Shown here: positions 7,574 to 13,528 of the stretch, piece after piece
Layout: every line of letters begins with the position of its first letter
Position numbering within the stretch: the first letter of the stretch is position 1
Origin: Planctomycetota bacterium
GTDB lineage: Bacteria; Planctomycetota; PUPC01; DSUN01
Assembly: GCA_016872875.1 (NCBI GenBank)
Contig: VGYW01000192.1
Location: 1-15,274, forward strand
Length of the DNA: 15,274 nt
Direction: 5' to 3'
Translations under genes and position numbers: made by a program
The notes under the pieces: generated by a model
What the model was told of the DNA's origin: nothing
Database searches by the model: none
What the model saw: only the letters and a program-made list of their open reading frames with translations

Positions 7574-7646
7574 GCTAGTGTAGCTCAATCGGCAGAGCAG
7601 TGGTTTTGTAAACCACAGGTTGTGGGTTCGATTCCCACCGCTAGCT
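7574..7646 (+). tRNA. tRNA-Thr (anticodon TGT)
   Basis: A complete cloverleaf: acceptor GCTAGTG pairs with CGCTAGC (one G-T), D arm 'TAGCTCAATCGGCAGAGCA', anticodon stem GTGGT/ACCAC with loop TTTGTAA, and T arm GTGGG-TTCGATT-CCCAC. The discriminator is T7646. CCA is not encoded (TCA follows). First gene of the cluster. Confidence 0.95.
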
Positions 7647-7681
7647 CAGGAGCGCGCGGCGGGTGGGGATGGAGAAGGGAC

Positions 7682-7763
7682 GGGGGGATACCCAAGTGGC
7701 CAAAGGGGGCAGACTGTAAATCTGCTGGCGCTGCCTTCGCAGGTTCGAATCCTGCTCCCCCCA
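7682..7763 (+). tRNA. tRNA-Tyr (anticodon GTA)
   Basis: Acceptor GGGGGGA pairs with TCCCCCC, anticodon stem GCAGA/TCTGC holds loop CTGTAAA, and the T arm is GCAGG-TTCGAAT-CCTGC. A long variable arm makes this a class II tRNA, which fits Tyr. The discriminator is A7763, and CCA is not encoded. Confidence 0.95.
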
Positions 7764-7774
7764 CTCTAGCGAAG

Positions 7775-7848
7775 GCGGGCGTAGCTCAATGGTAGAGCCC
7801 TGGCCTTCCAAGCCAGCCATGAGGGTTCGATCCCCTTCGCCCGCTCCA
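7775..7848 (+). tRNA. tRNA-Gly (anticodon TCC)
   Basis: Acceptor GCGGGCG pairs with CGCCCGC, anticodon stem CTGGC/GCCAG holds loop CTTCCAA, and the T arm is GAGGG-TTCGATC-CCCTT. The discriminator is T7845, followed by an encoded CCA at 7846-7848, unlike the two upstream tRNAs. Confidence 0.95.
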
Positions 7849-7850
7849 GT

Positions 7851-7926
7851 GCTGGCGTAGCTCAGCAGGTAGAGCACCTCCTTGGTAAGGAGGAGGTCCT
7901 GGGTTCAATTCCCAGCGCCAGCTCCA
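7851..7926 (+). tRNA. tRNA-Thr (anticodon GGT)
   Basis: Acceptor GCTGGCG pairs with CGCCAGC, anticodon stem CCTCC/GGAGG holds loop TTGGTAA, and the T arm is CTGGG-TTCAATT-CCCAG. The discriminator is T7923, and CCA is encoded at 7924-7926. It lies 2 nt after the Gly tRNA and about 80 nt before tuf, as thrT precedes tufB in E. coli. Confidence 0.95.
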
Positions 7927-8004
7927 CGGTGAGCTTGATTGTGGGAACCAACGGCCAGCCCCGCCGCCGGTGAGACGCGGGGGAAACAGAAGGAGGACGG
8001 GTTC

Positions 8005-9207
<1,203 letters not shown>

Positions 9208-9246
9208 GCCAACCCCCTTGATAGGGGTGCAATGGCGTGTCGAGCA

Positions 9247-9319
9247 GGGGATGAATGGATGAGTGGATGAGTGGATGGGTGTCTGACAATCATCCATTCA
9301 TCCAAACATCCAGCCATCC
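9247..9319. repeat. Snap-back element with 8-nt units (GGATGNNT), tuf-rpmG spacer
   Basis: The left arm runs GGATGAAT, GGATGAGT, GGATGAGT, GGATGGGT. The reverse complement of the right arm (9291-9319) runs GGATGGCT, GGATGTTT, GGATGAAT, GGATG. Over 29 nt the arms differ only at the two free positions of the octamer. The left end 'GGGGATGAATGGATG' recurs in three further spacers downstream. Confidence 0.9.
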
Positions 9320-9328
9320 TCTCCTACT

Positions 9329-9351
9329 GCGGCCCGAGGCCGCGTTGGGAG
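9329..9351 (+). promoter_or_regulatory. GCGGCC-N3-GGCCGC hairpin plus ribosome site before rpmG
   Basis: GCGGCC (9329-9334) pairs with GGCCGC (9338-9343) around CGA, followed by GTT and GGGAG (9347-9351), 7 nt before the TTG start. A very similar module precedes nusG, rplA and rplL. Confidence 0.55.
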
Positions 9352-9358
9352 ATCAGTC

Positions 9359-9529
9359 TTGGCCAAGAAAGCCGCTGCGCGCGACTACGTGACCCTTGAG
9401 TGCACCGAGTGCGGGGAGCAGAACTACCGCACTAGCAAGCGCCTGAAGGGCGGCGGCGCGCGCCTGGAACTCAAGAAGTTCTGCCGCAGGGACCGGCGCC
9501 ACACGCTCCATAGGGAGCGGAAGAAGTAG
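9359..9529 (+). CDS. rpmG: Large-subunit ribosomal protein L33
   Basis: This 56-codon gene starts at TTG 9359, with GGGAG 7 nt upstream, and encodes a recognisable L33: '[20 protein letters not shown]' followed by '[20 protein letters not shown]'. L33 sits near the ribosomal E site. Zinc-binding forms have two CxxC pairs. Here the first pair (C15, C18) is intact, but the second reads C42-R-R-D45, so one ligand is Asp; this may be a weakened or altered zinc site. Its position between tuf and tRNA-Trp/secE is common in bacteria and supports the call. No ATG is available in frame near the family N-terminus. Confidence 0.93.
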   Translation: MAKKAAARDYVTLECTECGEQNYRTSKRLKGGGARLELKKFCRRDRRHTLHRERKK

Positions 9530-9530
9530 G

Positions 9531-9625
9531 CAGAGGACAGACGACAGAGGACAGAAGGAGAGCTGGCAGGTTCTTGGCTGTCTTGTCTGTTATCTGTCAT
9601 CTGTCATCTGTCATCTGTTGTCTGG
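9531..9625. repeat. Snap-back element with 7-nt units (GACAGAN), rpmG-tRNA-Trp spacer
   Basis: The left arm (9531-9557) contains GACAGAC, GACAGAG, GACAGAA. The reverse complement of the right arm (about 9575-9625) contains several ACAGATG units in a row. Aligned over 27 nt, the arms differ mainly at the seventh position of the unit. It begins 2 nt after the rpmG stop and ends 4 nt before tRNA-Trp, so it fills the whole spacer. Confidence 0.85.
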
Positions 9626-9628
9626 CGA

Positions 9629-9705
9629 AGGCCACTAGCTCAATTTGGCAGAGCAGCGGACTCCAAATCCGCCGGTTGGGGGTTCGACTCCCTCGTGGCC
9701 TGCCA
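9629..9705 (+). tRNA. tRNA-Trp (anticodon CCA)
   Basis: Acceptor AGGCCAC pairs with GTGGCCT, D arm 'TAGCTCAATTTGGCAGAGCA', anticodon stem GCGGA/TCCGC holds loop CTCCAAA, and the T arm is GGGGG-TTCGACT-CCCTC with one G-T pair. The discriminator is G9702, as normal for Trp, and CCA is encoded at 9703-9705. A tRNA-Trp just before secE is a widespread arrangement. Confidence 0.95.
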
Positions 9706-9726
9706 GCGCGGGAGATAGGGGACAGG

Positions 9727-9742
9727 GTGGCTGTGCAGCCAC
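9727..9742. repeat. Perfect 7-bp hairpin after tRNA-Trp
   Basis: GTGGCTG (9727-9733) is complementary to CAGCCAC (9736-9742) around TG. It could be part of tRNA 3'-end processing or of the repeat-rich spacer before secE. No function can be read from it. Confidence 0.35.
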
Positions 9743-9778
9743 GAAGCCCGGAGCGCGCCTATTGGAGCGGGTGGGTTC

Positions 9779-9831
9779 GTAGTGCGGGCTTCAGCCCGTG
9801 CCACCAGGATACGGCCTGAAGGCCGCACTAC
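9779..9831. repeat. Nested palindromic repeat (GTAGTGCGG type) before secE
   Basis: The left arm 9779-9799 and the reverse complement of the right arm 9811-9831 agree at 19 of 21 positions. Each arm is also a palindrome: CGGGCT-TC-AGCCCG in the left and CGGCCT-GA-AGGCCG in the right. The whole can fold as one long hairpin or two small ones. It looks like a dispersed palindromic repeat, and 24 nt separate it from the secE start. Confidence 0.75.
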
Positions 9832-9863
9832 AAACTGGGCCGTTCGGTGAGGACATGTTGCCG

Positions 9864-10250
9864 ATGGCGTTGAGCCTCTACAAGAAGGGACAGGGCACAG
9901 CGGCGCGCAGCATCGGTGGCGTGGTGGTGCTCCTGCTCGGCGGCTGGGCGGCCCGCCAGATGTGGTTCGCCACCGAGGGCTGGGCGCTCGGCGCCCAGGT
10001 GTTCGCCACGGCGCTCGTGGCCTTCGCCCTCGGCGCGCTGCCACTCTACCTCATCCTGTTCCACCAGACCATTGGCGAGCTCCTCATCGAGACCCAGCAG
10101 GAGATGCGCAAGGTCGCCTGGTCCACCAGGGAGGAGGTCACTACCTCCACGATCGTGGTGGTGGTCACGGTGGTGCTGCTGGCGCTGTTCATCCTCGCGA
10201 CCGACACGATCGTGTACTGGCTGATGTGGGACATTGTCGGCCTTTACTAG
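9864..10250 (+). CDS. secE: Preprotein translocase subunit SecE
   Basis: SecE clamps SecY in the inner-membrane protein channel. The 128-residue protein has three hydrophobic segments at about 17-33, 46-66 and 95-122. Just before the last is the conserved amphipathic 'ETQQEMRKVAWSTREEV' (residues 76-92), which matches the family E-x-x-KVxWPTREE signature with Ser for Pro. Bacterial SecE is often a single-span protein of about 60 residues; this three-span form is like that of E. coli and some other lineages. ATG 9864 is favoured because TGAGGA ends 10 nt before it; ATG 9855 is only 1 nt from that site. It sits between tRNA-Trp and nusG as expected. Confidence 0.93.
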   Translation: MALSLYKKGQGTAARSIGGVVVLLLGGWAARQMWFATEGWALGAQVFATALVAFALGALPLYLILFHQTIGELLIETQQEMRKVAWSTREEVTTSTIVVVVTVVLLALFILATDTIVYWLMWDIVGLY

Positions 10251-10254
10251 GCCC

Positions 10255-10290
10255 TTGGTTGCGGCGCCGTGCCGCGTTACGAGCGCGGAG
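10255..10290 (+). promoter_or_regulatory. GGTTGCGGC hairpin module before nusG
   Basis: TTGGTTGCGGC leads into a 5-bp stem, GCGGC (10261-10265) with GCCGC (10271-10275), followed by GTTACGAG and GGAG at 10287-10290. It is the weakest copy of the module that precedes rpmG, rplA and rplL; no snap-back element is attached here. Confidence 0.45.
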
Positions 10291-10301
10291 AATGTAGCCC
10301 G

Positions 10302-10832
10302 ATGGCGATGCGATGGTTCGTGCTGCGTGTGGCAACCGCTCGCGAGGACCAGGTGAAGGAGAGCCTGGAGAGGCGCGTGAAGGCCAGCGGCCTCGAACAC
10401 CTCATCTCCAGAGTCGTCGTCCCCACCGAGAAGGTCAAGGAGATCAAGCGCGGCGCCGCCACGGTCCGCGAGCGCAAGATCTACCCTGGCTACGTCATGG
10501 TGGAGATGGACCTCAACGACGAGACGCTGGCGGTCCTGAGCGAGACGCCCGGCGTGGGCGGCCTGCTCGGCACGGGGAACACGCCCGTGCCCATGACGGC
10601 CAAGGACGTGGAGAAGATGCTCACCGCCGCGGAGCGCACCGAGGAGGAGCCGACCACCGAGATCACCTTCAACGTGGGCGACCGCGTGCGGATCAAGGAG
10701 GGGCTGTTCCAGAACTTCGACGGCGAGATCGAGGAGATCTGGCCCGAGAAGGGCCAGGTGCGCGTCATCGTGAGCATCCTCGGCCGGCCGACACCCGTCG
10801 AACTCGAATATTGGCAATTGGAGAGCATCTAG
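10302..10832 (+). CDS. nusG: Transcription termination/antitermination protein NusG
   Basis: NusG binds RNA polymerase and links it to Rho or the leading ribosome. The 176-residue protein has the N-terminal NGN domain ('MRWFVLRVATAREDQVKESL', then 'ERKIYPGYVMVEM') and a C-terminal KOW domain from about residue 124 ('VGDRVRIKEGLFQNFDGEI', 'SILGRPTPVELEYWQLE'). ATG 10302 is chosen over an in-frame ATG at 10269 because it matches the family N-terminus; GGAG lies 11 nt before it, and ATG 10308 is a possible alternative. Its TAG stop abuts the rplK ATG (TAGATG), so the two are translated in tandem. Confidence 0.96.
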   Translation: MAMRWFVLRVATAREDQVKESLERRVKASGLEHLISRVVVPTEKVKEIKRGAATVRERKIYPGYVMVEMDLNDETLAVLSETPGVGGLLGTGNTPVPMTAKDVEKMLTAAERTEEEPTTEITFNVGDRVRIKEGLFQNFDGEIEEIWPEKGQVRVIVSILGRPTPVELEYWQLESI

Positions 10833-11261
10833 ATGGCCAAACAGGTCATCGCGAAAGTCAAGCTGCACGTTCCCGGCGGCCAGGCCACGCCCGCCCCGCC
10901 CGTGGGGCCGGCGCTCGGCCAGCACGGCGTGAACATCGGCGAGTTCGTGCGGAAGTTCAACGACGCGACCCGCGCCGCACAGGGCGTCATCACCCCCGTC
11001 GTCATCACGGTCTATGGGGACAAGACGTTCACCTTCATCACCAAGTCGCCGCCGGCCTCCGTGCTCCTCAAGCAGGCCGCGGGAATCGTCCAGGGCTCCG
11101 CCGTGCCCAACCGGGACAAGGTGGGCAAAGTCACCCGCGCACAGGTCGAGGAGATTGCGAAGCGCAAGCTGGCCGACCTCAACGCCGGCTCGCTCGACGC
11201 CGCCGTGCGCCAGGTGGCCGGCACCGCTCGGAGCATGGGGATCGATGTGGTGGAGAGCTAG
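10833..11261 (+). CDS. rplK: Large-subunit ribosomal protein L11
   Basis: The 142 residues match the normal family length. The N-terminal domain has '[19 protein letters not shown]' at 20-38, the proline-rich region contacted by thiopeptide antibiotics. The C-terminal RNA-binding domain contains '[18 protein letters not shown]' and ends '[15 protein letters not shown]'. L11 binds the GTPase-associated region of 23S rRNA. The ATG follows the nusG stop with no gap, and GGAG lies 9 nt upstream inside nusG. Confidence 0.98.
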   Translation: MAKQVIAKVKLHVPGGQATPAPPVGPALGQHGVNIGEFVRKFNDATRAAQGVITPVVITVYGDKTFTFITKSPPASVLLKQAAGIVQGSAVPNRDKVGKVTRAQVEEIAKRKLADLNAGSLDAAVRQVAGTARSMGIDVVES

Positions 11262-11296
11262 GCCCTTCCGCCGCGGCGCGCCGCGCGCGGCTCGGC

Positions 11297-11468
11297 GGGG
11301 ATGAATGGATGAGTGGATGGGTGGATGGGTGAGAAAGAGCTGGATGAATGGATGATTGGATGTCTGGATGAATGTCGGAGGCTTCCGCTCTGTCATTCAT
11401 CCATTCATCCATCCATCCATTCACCCACTCCGCAGATCATCCATTCATCCACCCATCCATTCATCCCC
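11297..11468. repeat. Large snap-back element with 8-nt units (GGATGNNT), rplK-rplA spacer
   Basis: This 172-bp element has mirror ends GGGGATGAATGGATG and CATCCATTCATCCCC. Each arm holds two blocks of about four octamers split by about 11 nt of unrelated sequence (GAGAAAGAGCT region on the left, CACTCCGCAGA region on the right). The centre is a small hairpin near 11376-11387 (CGGAG-GC-TTCCG). It looks like a doubled version of the shorter GGATGNNT elements at 9247, 12835 and 13398. It fills almost all of the rplK-rplA spacer. Confidence 0.9.
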
Positions 11469-11470
11469 TT

Positions 11471-11498
11471 TGGTTGCGGCCAGTGGCCGCGTTAAGGA
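11471..11498 (+). promoter_or_regulatory. GGTTGCGGCC-N3-GGCCGC hairpin plus ribosome site before rplA
   Basis: GCGGCC (11476-11481) pairs perfectly with GGCCGC (11485-11490) around AGT, followed by GTTAAGGA. The AAGGA (11494-11498) lies 10 nt before the rplA ATG. It directly follows the end of the GGATGNNT element, as the copy before rplL does. Confidence 0.6.
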
Positions 11499-11508
11499 AG
11501 TTGTTCGC

Positions 11509-12189
11509 ATGAAGCGCAGCAGACGCTACCAGGAGTCCGCCCAGGGCGTGGACCACGCGAAGGCCTACACGGTGGACGAGGCCGTGGCACTCGTCAAGGG
11601 CTACAAGAGCGCGAAGTTCGACGAGTCGGTCGAGATCGCCTTCCACCTCGGCGTTGACCCGAAGAAGCCGGACCAGGCGATACGCGGGACGATTTCGCTG
11701 CCGAAGGGGATCGGGCGGTCGGCGCGGGTGATCGTCTTCGCGGAAGGCGAGGCGGCGGCAAGGGCCAAGGCCGCGGGAGCCGACGAGGCCGGCGGCCAGG
11801 AACTCATTGACCGCGTGACCGGCGGCTGGACCGACTTCGACGTCGCCATCGCCGTCCCCGCCATGATGCGCCTCGTGGGGCGCCTCGGCCGCGTCCTCGG
11901 CCCCAAGGGCCTCATGCCCTCGCCCAAGAGCGGCACCGTGACCGACGACGTCGAGACCGCCGTCCGAGAGTTCAAGGCCGGAAAGCTCGAATACCGCCTG
12001 GACGCCACGGGCAACATCCACGCCCCCGTGGGCAAGAAGTCGTTCGCCTCCGAGGACCTCAAGGCGAACATCGAGGCATTCATCGAGCGCATCCGCCAGG
12101 CCAAGCCCGCCTCCGCCAAGGGGCGATACATCCTCGGCGTCAGCCTCTCGACGACCATGGGGCCGGGGATACACCTGGCGGTGTCGTGA
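11509..12189 (+). CDS. rplA: Large-subunit ribosomal protein L1
   Basis: The protein has 226 residues from ATG 11509. The start 'MKRSRRYQESAQGVDHAKAY' fits the family, while longer in-frame extension runs into the repeat element and is rejected. The conserved 'GRVLGPKGLMPSPKSGTVT' lies at about 127-145, and 'GNIHAPVGKKSF' follows near residue 168. L1 forms the mobile stalk at the ribosomal E site and in E. coli represses the rplK-rplA mRNA. Here the rplK-rplA spacer is taken up by a large repeat. Confidence 0.97.
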   Translation: MKRSRRYQESAQGVDHAKAYTVDEAVALVKGYKSAKFDESVEIAFHLGVDPKKPDQAIRGTISLPKGIGRSARVIVFAEGEAAARAKAAGADEAGGQELIDRVTGGWTDFDVAIAVPAMMRLVGRLGRVLGPKGLMPSPKSGTVTDDVETAVREFKAGKLEYRLDATGNIHAPVGKKSFASEDLKANIEAFIERIRQAKPASAKGRYILGVSLSTTMGPGIHLAVS

Positions 12190-12196
12190 ATACCGT

Positions 12197-12284
12197 GCTC
12201 GTCGTCGTCCTCGTCGTCGTCGTCGAGTCTTCTGGCTTCCCTTGCCGTGAAGATTCGACGACGAGGACGACGACGACGACGATG
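12197..12284. repeat. Snap-back element of trinucleotide units (CGT/ACG), rplA-rplJ spacer
   Basis: The left arm (12197-12232) is mostly CGT repeats and the right arm (12249-12284) mostly ACG repeats. Aligned as reverse complements, the 36-nt arms agree at about 31 positions, with a 16-nt loop. It occupies the place where many bacteria have the L10-binding leader that controls rplJ-rplL, so it could be regulatory or another member of the spacer repeat class. No kink-turn motif was evident. Confidence 0.8.
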
Positions 12285-12307
12285 ATTGGAGCAGGAGACA
12301 CTCTCGC

Positions 12308-12832
12308 ATGCCGAGCGTGACCAATGAGTTGACCGTTTCCGAGCTCGCCAAGCAGTTCCAGGCGATGCGCAACGCGGTGCTGGTGGACTTCACGGGGCTG
12401 AAGGCCGGACAGGCAGACGCGCTCCGCGCGAAGCTCCAGGAGCAGGGCGCCGACATGCTCGTGGTGAAGAACACGCTGGCGGCCCAGGCCCTGCGCAAGC
12501 TGAACCTGGCACACGCCGCCGAGCTCCTCACCGGCCCCATTGCGTTCGTCTACGCCGAGGAGCCGACCGCGCTGGCGAAGTTCCTGCGCGACTGGAGCAA
12601 GAAGGAGCGGGTGCTGAAGTGGCGTGGCGCCCTCGTGGAGGGCGAGGCCCTGGGGCCTGAGGGGGTGGACGCCCTTGCGGCGCTGCCGCCGGCCAAGGTG
12701 CTCCAGGCCCAGGTGGTGGGCGCCATCGCGGCGCCCCTCAGCCGCCTCCTCGGCGCGCTTCAGGGCATCTTGCGAAACTTCGTCGGCGTGGCCAAGGCCA
12801 TTGCCGACAAGAAAGGTGAGCCGGTCCAGTAA
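12308..12832 (+). CDS. rplJ: Large-subunit ribosomal protein L10
   Basis: The 174 residues fit the family. 'RNAVLVDFTGLKAGQADALR' and 'MLVVKNTLAAQAL' belong to the rRNA-binding domain, and 'GPIAFVYAEEPTALAKFL' follows. The C-terminal helix ('LSRLLGALQGILRNFVGVAK') is where L7/L12 dimers attach. AGGAG (12293-12297) lies 10 nt before the ATG. It precedes rplL, its partner in the ribosomal stalk. Confidence 0.97.
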   Translation: MPSVTNELTVSELAKQFQAMRNAVLVDFTGLKAGQADALRAKLQEQGADMLVVKNTLAAQALRKLNLAHAAELLTGPIAFVYAEEPTALAKFLRDWSKKERVLKWRGALVEGEALGPEGVDALAALPPAKVLQAQVVGAIAAPLSRLLGALQGILRNFVGVAKAIADKKGEPVQ

Positions 12833-12834
12833 CA

Positions 12835-12910
12835 GGGGATGAATGGATGACTGGATGGGTGGATGGTTGTCAGACATTCATCCATTCATCCGCCAATCCA
12901 GTCATCCCCC
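12835..12910. repeat. Snap-back element with 8-nt units (GGATGNNT), rplJ-rplL spacer
   Basis: The left arm begins GGGGATGAATGGATGACT and continues with two more octamers; the reverse complement of the right arm begins GGGGATGACTGGAT. The 36-nt arms differ mostly at free octamer positions. The element starts 2 nt after the rplJ stop and leads directly into the GGTTGCGGCC hairpin module. Confidence 0.9.
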
Positions 12911-12939
12911 TTGGTTGCGGCCAGCGGCCGCTTTAGGAG
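12911..12939 (+). promoter_or_regulatory. GGTTGCGGCC-N3-GGCCGC hairpin plus ribosome site before rplL
   Basis: GCGGCC (12917-12922) pairs with GGCCGC (12926-12931) around AGC, then TTTAGGAG; the AGGAG (12935-12939) is 9 nt before the rplL ATG. It is nearly identical to the copy before rplA. Confidence 0.6.
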
Positions 12940-12948
12940 AAAAGAGCG

Positions 12949-13365
12949 ATGGGACAGGAAGTGGCAACCTCCGAGCTGTCGGCCGAGGCCCAGCAGGTGG
13001 TGGAGATCGTGAAGCGGCTCCCCGCGCTCCAGCTCGCGCGGCTGGTGAAGGCCCTGGAGAGCGAGTTCGGGGTCACGGCGGCGGCCCCCGTGGCCGTGGC
13101 CGCCGTGGCGGGCGCGCCCACGGCAGGCCCGGCCGAACCTATCGAAGAGAAGACCAGCTTCGACGTGCACCTGGCCGACGCCGGCGCCCAGAAGATCCAG
13201 GTCATCAAGGCGGTCCGCGAGGTCATCAGCGGCCTGGGCCTCAAGGAGGCCAAGGCCCTGGTGGATTCCGCCCCCAAGGCGGTGAAGGAGGGCGCCACCA
13301 AGGAAGAGGCCGAGAAGATCAAGGCCGCACTCGAGAAGGCCGGCGCGAAAGTCGAAATCAAGTAG
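12949..13365 (+). CDS. rplL: Large-subunit ribosomal protein L7/L12
   Basis: The 138 residues are slightly longer than the usual 120-130. The N-terminal dimer/L10-binding domain covers about residues 1-44 ('[20 protein letters not shown]'). An Ala/Pro/Val-rich hinge follows at about 45-62, then the factor-binding C-terminal domain ('[20 protein letters not shown]', '[20 protein letters not shown]'). It recruits EF-Tu and EF-G to the ribosome in multiple copies. The start is ATG 12949 with a good AGGAG site. Confidence 0.97.
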   Translation: MGQEVATSELSAEAQQVVEIVKRLPALQLARLVKALESEFGVTAAAPVAVAAVAGAPTAGPAEPIEEKTSFDVHLADAGAQKIQVIKAVREVISGLGLKEAKALVDSAPKAVKEGATKEEAEKIKAALEKAGAKVEIK

Positions 13366-13397
13366 GCGCTCCGGTCAAGGCCTGGGCGCGTGTGGGC

Positions 13398-13470
13398 GGG
13401 GATGAATGGATGAGTGGATGGGTGGGTGGGTGTCAGGCAGACATCCATTCATCCAAACATCCACCCATCC
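13398..13470. repeat. Snap-back element with 8-nt units (GGATGNNT), rplL-rpoB spacer
   Basis: The left arm begins GGGGATGAATGGATGAGT and ends in GGGT repeats; the right arm (about 13438-13470) carries CATCCATTCATCCAAACATC. Arms of about 33 nt pair apart from free positions. Unlike its relatives at 11297 and 12835, it is not followed by the GGTTGCGGCC hairpin. Confidence 0.88.
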
Positions 13471-13528
13471 TCTACAACGAGAACTGAGAGTTCGCCCAGC
13501 GAGCATCCCATTCCTTCGGGGAAAAGCG

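Noticed and set aside
6368..7795. 475-codon plus-strand frame across the oxidoreductase gene and into the tRNAs
   Set aside because: It runs through a promoter and two tRNA genes, which a real protein gene would not do.
11297..11468. CRISPR array in the GGATG-rich region
   Set aside because: Units are 8 nt and contiguous, with no 25-40-nt repeats or unique spacers and no cas genes; the arms are inverted relative to each other.
9247..13470. GGATG as a restriction-modification signal (it is the FokI recognition sequence)
   Set aside because: No methylase or nuclease gene is present in the window, and the other snap-back elements have unrelated units, so the match is probably coincidence.
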